Under the pieces are notes generated by a model. The model made no database searches, had not been told where the DNA came from, and was given only the letters and a program-made list of their open reading frames with translations. DNA of 44,685 nt from CAILKP01 sp038231815 (GTDB lineage: Bacteria > Planctomycetota > Phycisphaerae > Phycisphaerales > UBA1924), in assembly GCA_038231815.1 (NCBI GenBank), contig JBBRKQ010000026.1:1-44685 (forward strand). The letters are read 5' to 3'. Of the stretch, positions 39,703 to 44,685 are shown piece by piece. Position numbers and translations under genes: made by a program. The first letter of the stretch is position 1, and each line of letters starts with the position of its first letter.

Positions 39703-41598
39703 ATGGCCACCAACGCAGACCTCGCCGACGCCTTTTCTAACATCAGCAAGCTCATCGAGATTCTTGGTCAGGACAGCTTCCGAGCCATCGCCCACAGCAA
39801 GGTGGCTCGGATGCTTGAGTCGTCACCGATTGACTTTATCGCTCTAGGCAAGCTGCCCGGTGCGGAGGCGAAGAAGCAGCTGAGCGGGATCGAGGGTGTG
39901 GGGGCCAAGAGTATTGACAAGATCATTGAGTTTGCGACCACCGGGCGGATAGGTGAGTTGGATGAGCTGCGTGCTGCGGTGCCGGCGGGGCTGTTGGAGC
40001 TGCTGAACATTCATGGTATGGGGCCCAAGACGATTCATTTGGTGTGGAAGGAAGCTGGCGTAACGGATGTGGCCAGCCTGAAGGCGATTATTGAGAACGG
40101 AAAGATTCTTGAGCTACCGCGGATGGGGCAGAAATCGGTTGACAAGCTTAAAGAGTCGATCGCGATGCTGAGTCAGGCCAACGTGCGGCTGGCTTTGGGG
40201 CCAGCGCAGCAATTGGCTGATGGACTCATCGCCACGCTGCGGCAGAAGCTGAGCCTGACCAGCGAGCGGATCGCATTTGCCGGATCGCTGCGACGTGGGC
40301 GTGACACTGTGGGTGATATTGATATTTTGATTGCCGAGGATGATGCCGCGGCGGCTGGCCGCGCGACGGACGTGTTTACGACATTGCCGGGCGTGCAAAC
40401 TGTTCTGGCCAAGGGGCCGACGAAATGTTCTGTGCGCATGAATGTGGCCAACAACAGCCGCTGGAATGCGGCCGAGGAGGCGAGCCAGGGTGCGGCACCG
40501 GCAGTAGAGGGCGGCCCAAGCGTGCAGGTTGATTTGCGCGTCGTGCCGGTGGCCGCGTTTGGTGCAGCGCTGATGTACTTTACTGGGAGCAAGGAGTTTA
40601 ATATCAAGCTGCGCTCACGCGCGCTGGGTATGGGCTTGACGCTCAATGAATATGGGCTGTTCCCGAATGACCCGGATGTGGAAGGCTCGCCGCAGAGCAG
40701 GGGGATAGCGGCGGTTGCCGCCACGACGGAGGGTGAGATTTTTGCGGCGCTGCACTTGGTTGGAGTCACACCCGAGCAGCGTGAGGACCGTGGCGAGGTG
40801 GAATGGGCGGACAAGCACTTTGCCGCGGGCAAGGCTTTGGCGAAGGCTGGCGTCACTGCCGGACCAATGCGGCTGGTAGAACTGGGCGACATTCACGCGG
40901 AACTGCACAGCCACACCACTGCATCGGATGGGACGATGTCCATCATTGAGCTGGCGACCAATGCGCAGCGGCGGGGGATGCACACGATCGCGGTGACGGA
41001 TCACTCGCAGTCGCAGAATATTGCGAACGGCTTAAAGCCCGAGCGGCTGCTGGCACACATTAAGGCGATTGTGGCAGCCCGCGGCAAGGTTCAGGGCATT
41101 AATATTTTAGCGGGCAGTGAGGTTGATATTCTCTCTGACGGCACGCTGGACTACACCGATGAGGTGCTTGGTGAGCTTGATGTTGTCGTCGCTTCACCGC
41201 ATGCAGCGCTCAGTCAGGACTCTCACACGGCCACGCAGCGGCTGGTGCGTGCGATGGATTCGGGCAAGGTGCACATTTTGGGCCACCCAACCGGGCGGCT
41301 GGTGCTGCGGCGCAAGGGGCTGGAGCCGGAGATGGCCAAGATTTTTGATGCGGCTAAGGCCAACAACGTTGCGCTGGAAATAAACGCACACTGGATGCGG
41401 CTGGACCTGCGTGACACCCACGTGCGCCAGGCCATGGATGCGGGCTGCCTGATTGCCATTGACTGCGATGTGCACCAGCCGGAGGATTTTGATAACCTGC
41501 GGTTTGGGGTGGCCACCGCCCGCCGCGGCTGGGTGACACCGGAGCGATGCATTAACTGCTGGAGCCAGGCTGATTTAGCGCAGTGGCTAGCGCGGTGA
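39703..41598 (+). CDS. polX: DNA polymerase X (PolX) with PHP domain
   Basis: A 631-residue family X DNA polymerase used in base-excision and gap-filling repair. The 8-kDa and thumb-like domains (1-160) contain HhH motifs (IEGVGAKSID, IHGMGPKT). The palm motif AGSLRRGRDTVGDIDIL (193-209) holds D205 and D207; D277 in VDLR is the third metal ligand; YFTGSKEFN (292-300) follows. The C-terminal PHP domain (from about 396) has LHSHTTASDG (401-410) plus the DHS, E-V-D, SPH and GHP metal ligand patterns, consistent with 3'-5' exonuclease or phosphoesterase activity. A Gly/Ala-rich insert of about 25 residues lies at 248-272, before the third Asp. It is normal in total length for bacterial PolX. Confidence 0.95.
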   Translation: MATNADLADAFSNISKLIEILGQDSFRAIAHSKVARMLESSPIDFIALGKLPGAEAKKQLSGIEGVGAKSIDKIIEFATTGRIGELDELRAAVPAGLLELLNIHGMGPKTIHLVWKEAGVTDVASLKAIIENGKILELPRMGQKSVDKLKESIAMLSQANVRLALGPAQQLADGLIATLRQKLSLTSERIAFAGSLRRGRDTVGDIDILIAEDDAAAAGRATDVFTTLPGVQTVLAKGPTKCSVRMNVANNSRWNAAEEASQGAAPAVEGGPSVQVDLRVVPVAAFGAALMYFTGSKEFNIKLRSRALGMGLTLNEYGLFPNDPDVEGSPQSRGIAAVAATTEGEIFAALHLVGVTPEQREDRGEVEWADKHFAAGKALAKAGVTAGPMRLVELGDIHAELHSHTTASDGTMSIIELATNAQRRGMHTIAVTDHSQSQNIANGLKPERLLAHIKAIVAARGKVQGINILAGSEVDILSDGTLDYTDEVLGELDVVVASPHAALSQDSHTATQRLVRAMDSGKVHILGHPTGRLVLRRKGLEPEMAKIFDAAKANNVALEINAHWMRLDLRDTHVRQAMDAGCLIAIDCDVHQPEDFDNLRFGVATARRGWVTPERCINCWSQADLAQWLAR

Positions 41599-41632
41599 GC
41601 TGGTACGGTGAGCTGGAACGGTGAGCTGGAAC
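41594..41632. repeat. 13-bp tandem repeat overlapping the polX stop
   Basis: GGTGAGCTGGTAC followed by two copies of GGTGAGCTGGAAC, then a partial GGTGCG. The first unit contains the TGA stop of polX (41596-41598). Confidence 0.92.
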
Positions 41633-41666
41633 GGTGCGTTGGCCCGCGGCCGGAGGGTGCACGCTC

Positions 41667-42395
41667 TTAGTCAAACGCGAGTTGCCGGAGGATGGCGATG
41701 GTGCGGGTTGTGTCGGACAGGTCGCTGAGCACGGCGTTGGCCCCGGCGTGGGTGAGCTGCTCTGCAGTTGAGCCGCCGGTGGCCACGGCCAGCACGCGAC
41801 AGCCGCAGGCGTGGGCGCAGTGCACATCGTGCGGCGTATCTCCGATGATGACGGTGCGCTGGGCCGAAATTGTGCGGCCAAGTTTGGCGGCGTATCGCTG
41901 CATGGCCACACGGGGCAGATCGTTGCGAGTTGGCGGGGTTGATGGCGACTCATCTCCCCACACGAAAAACTCAAAGTGCTGCGTGGGCACGCCGCACGCC
42001 AGGAGCTTGGCCATGCCGGTGACTTCATAGTTTCCAGTGAGCACGGCGCGGCCAAATTCCGGATGATTTTGGACAAGTCTGTCCAGCAGCTCAGCGACAC
42101 CGGGGTGCATCGCCGGAGGCTGCGAGGTGGCGGTACGTTCGGCCAGGGCTGTGGTGATGTGCGTGGCGTAGCCAGAGCGGAGGCGGCTGACGGTGGCGGC
42201 ATCGGGCGTGCCGCCGTTGGTGGTAATGAGGTCGTGGAGGATGAGCGGATCGATTCGTCCGGCGAAGTCGACATTCTCGGTCGTGAAGGCATGGCCGAAG
42301 ATGTCCTGCCCGGCGCGCAGGAGGGCCTTCATGCCGCAGCCTGGGGTACGAATCAGAGTTTGGTCGATGTCAAAGAGGAGCAGGGCATCTGGCAT
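41667..42395 (-). CDS. HAD-superfamily hydrolase (phosphoglycolate-phosphatase-like)
   Basis: A 242-residue HAD phosphatase. Motif I is FDIDQT (8-13, nucleophile D9, acid/base D11), motif II is LTGN (119-122), and motif IV is GDTPHD (185-190). The cap region and VLAVATGGSTAEQL block resemble Gph-type phosphatases. The substrate cannot be set. The ATG at 42393-42395 begins the first beta strand of the fold; the open frame runs 51 codons further up, through Pro/Arg-rich low-complexity sequence that has 10-bp repeats, which I consider non-coding. Confidence 0.9.
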   Translation of the reverse strand: MPDALLLFDIDQTLIRTPGCGMKALLRAGQDIFGHAFTTENVDFAGRIDPLILHDLITTNGGTPDAATVSRLRSGYATHITTALAERTATSQPPAMHPGVAELLDRLVQNHPEFGRAVLTGNYEVTGMAKLLACGVPTQHFEFFVWGDESPSTPPTRNDLPRVAMQRYAAKLGRTISAQRTVIIGDTPHDVHCAHACGCRVLAVATGGSTAEQLTHAGANAVLSDLSDTTRTIAILRQLAFD

Positions 42396-42597
42396 GGGCG
42401 GAGGGTACGGGGCGGGCACTGGGCGGAGCGGGAGTGGAAGCGGAGAGGCTGCGGGAAGCGGGTGGGACCGGTTGGGAACGGTTGGGAGAGGCGGGAGGGA
42501 AGTTGTGGGGCGCGAGGCGCGGCCGTTAGGGAAGGGCGGCGATGCCATGTGGCGGATGAGCGCCTAGACTGGCTCCCCACTAAACCGGGTCAGACCC

Positions 42598-42670
42598 GGG
42601 GCGATAGCTCAATTGGTAGAGCACTAGCTTTGCAAGCTAGGGGTTGAGAGTTCGAGTCTCTTTCGCTCCA
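42598..42670 (+). tRNA. tRNA-Ala (anticodon TGC)
   Basis: A 73-base cloverleaf. The acceptor stem is GGGGCGA with TCGCTCC and includes the G3-U70 pair, the identity element for alanyl-tRNA synthetase. D-arm GCTC/GAGC, anticodon stem CTAGC/GCTAG with loop TTTGCAA (TGC), T-arm GAGAG/CTCTT around TTCGAGT, and discriminator A follow. No CCA is encoded. Its 3' half is also read antisense as the end of the integrase gene. Confidence 0.97.
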
Positions 42671-44072
42671 CTGCTGAATTGGTCGAGGAATCGTGCAAAA
42701 ACCCCTGTGAAAGCCGGGGTTTTTGGTTTTTGGAGTTAGTGGTAACGAGGGCGGTTCCTTGCCGCGGCGTATCACCAAATATCACCGTTTCCCGCTCCAA
42801 CTGTTGGCAGTATAGCTGGGTGCTATTTGGCAACGCTTTCCCGGCTGAAGGCGCGGTATCGGTGGTGCCGGTGGCGCGCTGTTCGTTCTTTGCGGCGATC
42901 GCCACTCCCGGCAGCATATCGATCGCTTTTGCCGTGTCGTTCAGGCCAAGGGCGGTGTATGACTTGAGGGTCGTGCGATAGTCACTGTGCCGCATGATCC
43001 GCTGTGCAACTTGTGGTGTCACGCCGGCCCGGGCCAACTGCGTCCCCAGCATGGTCCGCAAGGCGTGCAGGTCGATGATCCGGCCCTCGGCATCCTCCGT
43101 CGTTATACGAGTCTTTGGTCGACGGTTTTTGCCTGTCCCGATGATCACTGGCTGGCCGTTGGTATCTAACACGACTTCCTCCCGGGCAATCCCGGCCCGC
43201 AGCATGTCCTTGGCTCGCGTGAGATTACCGGGGGTATTCGGCCAGACTTTGGCCTTGGGCAACGCCGGGTGGGCCTCAAGGCGGCGACGCAGGGCATCGG
43301 CGAGCTGGGAGTGCATGGGCAGGATGTCCTCGCGCTTGGCTTTGCCGTCGCGGATGGTGATCGTCGCAGCGGTAAAGTCCACGGCCGCCCAGGTCAGCTT
43401 GCACATGTCGCCCTTTCGCAAGCCAGCCAACCCGGCGGCCAGATACCAAGCGTCGCGGTCATGCTCTCGTGCCACGGTCACGAGTTTGGAGAATTCTTCA
43501 TCCGTCATCGCTCGGCGCACACGCCGGCGGTCGCGCGTCTCGTCCTGCTTGGGCACTACACGCAGAGGGTTGACGGCAAGCCGGCCCGTCTTGACGCACC
43601 AACTGCCGAAGGTCACGATAATGGTGCGGGCAAAGTTAATCGACCGGGCCGACCTTCCCGCCGCTTTGATCTCGGTCAGATATCGCTCCAGAGCATCGGC
43701 GTTCATTTCGTTCAGGCGAGTGATGCCTGCGACTTCTTGTAAGCGTTTTAGGTGGTTCTGCTTTGAAGCAACGTGCTCGGCGGACAGTGAGATGCGCTCG
43801 CAGTGCGCCACGTACGCCGCCACGTGGTCCTTGAGGGGGACCCTGCCCTCGATTGCGAAACGGTCGGCAGTAGGGTCGATCACCAGATCCACCCGGAGAG
43901 CGGTCTCGGCGACCAGCTTGGTCAGAATTCGGTCCGCCGTCTGCCGGTCGGTGGTGCGGGTGGAATGTTCACGCCGATCACCCTTATGGTCGAAGTACAG
44001 CGCGATCCACGGGCCGGTGGGGGTCTTGCGGAAGAGTGAGCCAGTGCCTTTGCTGCGTTGCTTGCGTGCCAT
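42624..44072 (-). CDS. Tyrosine recombinase / integrase
   Basis: A 482-residue site-specific recombinase. I start at the ATG at 44070-44072, which has AAGGA about eight bases upstream; the frame is open 96 codons further up across the XRE gene. An N-terminal AP2-like/Arm part (1-70), a SAM-like core-binding domain (about 80-170) and a catalytic domain (about 185-390) are present. Catalytic residues: R219 (GLRKGDM), K244 region (RDGKAKRED), H336 and R339 (DLHALR), H362 (MRHSDYRTT) and nucleophile Y372 (SYTALG). The last residues (VERKRLELSTPSLQS) and the TAG stop are the antisense strand of the tRNA-Ala gene, a common arrangement when the element integrates at a tRNA 3' end. It is probably co-transcribed with the XRE gene two bases upstream. 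Confidence 0.96.
   Translation of the reverse strand: MARKQRSKGTGSLFRKTPTGPWIALYFDHKGDRREHSTRTTDRQTADRILTKLVAETALRVDLVIDPTADRFAIEGRVPLKDHVAAYVAHCERISLSAEHVASKQNHLKRLQEVAGITRLNEMNADALERYLTEIKAAGRSARSINFARTIIVTFGSWCVKTGRLAVNPLRVVPKQDETRDRRRVRRAMTDEEFSKLVTVAREHDRDAWYLAAGLAGLRKGDMCKLTWAAVDFTAATITIRDGKAKREDILPMHSQLADALRRRLEAHPALPKAKVWPNTPGNLTRAKDMLRAGIAREEVVLDTNGQPVIIGTGKNRRPKTRITTEDAEGRIIDLHALRTMLGTQLARAGVTPQVAQRIMRHSDYRTTLKSYTALGLNDTAKAIDMLPGVAIAAKNEQRATGTTDTAPSAGKALPNSTQLYCQQLERETVIFGDTPRQGTALVTTNSKNQKPRLSQGFLHDSSTNSAVERKRLELSTPSLQS
42696..42731 (+). terminator. Terminator of the tRNA-Ala transcript
   Basis: A perfect ten-bp stem (CAAAAACCCC at 42696-42705 with GGGGTTTTTG at 42716-42725), a ten-base loop and further T residues up to 42731. 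It lies 25 bases past the tRNA 3' end and is located inside the antisense coding sequence of the integrase. Confidence 0.85.
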
Positions 44073-44074
44073 GA

Positions 44075-44287
44075 TTAGCGTTCCTTTTTGGTCCGCTTGG
44101 GGCGGATGAGGATTTCTAGTTCGAGGTAGTCCGCCAGTTGTTCGATCGTTTCCGAGTTCAGCCCCCGCTCGCCGCTGAGAAGCCGGGAAAGTTGGCTCCG
44201 GGCGACTTTGGCCCCTTTGGCGATGGCATAAGGGGTTTGATCGCTCGCCTTGACTGCCGCACGAATCGCGTCGATCAGTTGTCCCAT
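44075..44287 (-). CDS. XRE-family helix-turn-helix regulator of the integrated element
   Basis: A 70-residue DNA-binding protein consisting almost only of a Cro/CI-type HTH: TPYAIAKGAKVARSQLSRLL (18-37), then LNSETIEQLADYLELEI. The C-terminal tail is basic (RPKRTKKER). It ends two bases before the integrase start, so the two probably form one transcript, and it may control integrase expression. An inverted repeat lies 19 bases ahead of its start codon. Confidence 0.9.
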   Translation of the reverse strand: MGQLIDAIRAAVKASDQTPYAIAKGAKVARSQLSRLLSGERGLNSETIEQLADYLELEILIRPKRTKKER

Positions 44288-44306
44288 GCATTGAGTGTAC
44301 CCGATG

Positions 44307-44322
44307 GTTGCCGGTTGGCAAC
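44307..44322. promoter_or_regulatory. Inverted repeat upstream of the XRE gene, possible operator
   Basis: GTTGCC, four bases (GGTT), GGCAAC: a perfect 6-bp inverted repeat 19 bases upstream of the XRE start codon, in the position of an autoregulatory operator. Confidence 0.45.
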
Positions 44323-44393
44323 TGATCTTCGGATTTTTCGGAGAATTTTACGTTGGTCATGTTTGCACCTGAGCGCGGGGTGTTGCGGGCACC

Positions 44394-44685
44394 CTACGGC
44401 AGTGATCTGGACTTAATATCGGCGATGTGTCCAATGATCTCCCCAACCGCCACCAGCCAGGCCCTCGATCCACGATGGTTGGGCAGCCCCATTTCCGTCG
44501 CCATCGCCAACCGCTCGGCCAGCAGCCGGGGTGCATCGCCGATGTCGGGCGGGGTGAATCCTTCCCGCATCAGTCGGCATACCGCAGGTTTGTCACGTGT
44601 CAGCAGGGCCGCCACTCCGTCAGGCATCACTGCCGGCCGGTGCCGCACAAGTGCTGGGTCGGTCGGGTGCAGTGCCAGCTCAAAC
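44394..44685 (-). CDS. Hypothetical protein of the element, C-terminal fragment
   Basis: The frame is open from the right edge to a TAG at 44394-44396 (about 96 residues), so only the C-terminal part is here. The visible sequence (FELALHPTDPALVRHRPAVM, then KPAVCRLMREGFTPPDIGDAPRLLAERLAMATEMG) looks helical and soluble. I do not recognise a family. A GTG and an ATG near 44646 and 44628 are possible internal starts, but coding probably begins outside. Confidence 0.5.
   Translation of the reverse strand, partial: FELALHPTDPALVRHRPAVMPDGVAALLTRDKPAVCRLMREGFTPPDIGDAPRLLAERLAMATEMGLPNHRGSRAWLVAVGEIIGHIADIKSRSLP

Larger units (their letters stand above)
42598..44685. mobile_element. Integrated genetic element at tRNA-Ala (left end)
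   Basis: The tRNA, the convergent integrase, the XRE regulator and the partial downstream frame form the integrase end of an element inserted at the 3' part of tRNA-Ala(TGC). It extends beyond the right edge. The second attachment repeat is not in the window, so the core cannot be defined. The strong excess of G on the + strand seen at 6-42 kb fades or reverses here (44461-44520 is C-rich on the + strand), consistent with foreign origin. Confidence 0.85.

Noticed and set aside
42590..42778. A 62-residue frame ending in SNSQPLACKASALPIELSPR
   Set aside because: This is the antisense translation of the tRNA-Ala gene in another frame, a well-known annotation artefact.

Overview
The window reads as a chromosome segment of a GC-rich planctomycete, probably Phycisphaerae-like. 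The evidence is an exported protein ending in a planctomycete dockerin-like pair (DGGDF...INSF / DGGDF...INAF), a membrane protein with a CRRCGY...CPECG zinc ribbon typical of the group, a huge exported propeller protein with tail-fibre-like linkers, many starts with weak or no Shine-Dalgarno, and many short tandem repeats. This is inferred from sequence features only.

Layout. 0-5.5 kb: the N-terminus of a secretin-like protein running off the left edge, a stand-alone LigD-phosphoesterase-like protein, an exported degenerate rubrerythrin, an orphan FixJ-type response regulator with a strong terminator, and a purE-purK operon on the minus strand. 5.6-13.7 kb: leucyl aminopeptidase, a zinc-ribbon membrane protein, an unknown basic protein, about 1.1 kb without genes, and a tightly overlapped three-gene operon ending in an SDR/DUF2867/membrane fusion. 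13.7-26 kb: the 1167-residue twin-propeller protein, a membrane protein, cobalamin adenosyltransferase overlapping rpiA, a minus-strand group of DUF606 transporter, amidase lipoprotein and biotin ligase, then proA and a TerC/PGPG-type fusion. 26-42.4 kb: the dockerin-like exported protein, an RlmI-like methyltransferase, nadK, alpha-glucan phosphorylase, a class-I glutamine amidotransferase-like hydrolase, a DUF4340 protein, a B12-binding/MeaB GTPase fusion, a lipoprotein, DNA polymerase X and a HAD phosphatase. 42.6 kb to the right edge: tRNA-Ala(TGC) carrying an integrated element (tyrosine integrase, XRE regulator, partial ORF).

Most genes are housekeeping (purine, NADP, pentose phosphate, proline, glycogen, B12 handling, repair) with no single pathway cluster. 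The most unusual structure is a family of seven tandem arrays of a variable octamer, CAAATGGT/CAAATGGC, all on the same strand, sitting at gene ends and in one case supplying a stop codon. They lie to the right of a strong change in G-versus-C strand bias near 5.5 kb that ignores gene direction. Other points of interest are the B12-binding/MeaB fusion without a mutase, the degenerate rubrerythrin, the twin seven-bladed propellers, the SDR/DUF2867/membrane operon, and an integrase whose last codons are antisense tRNA.
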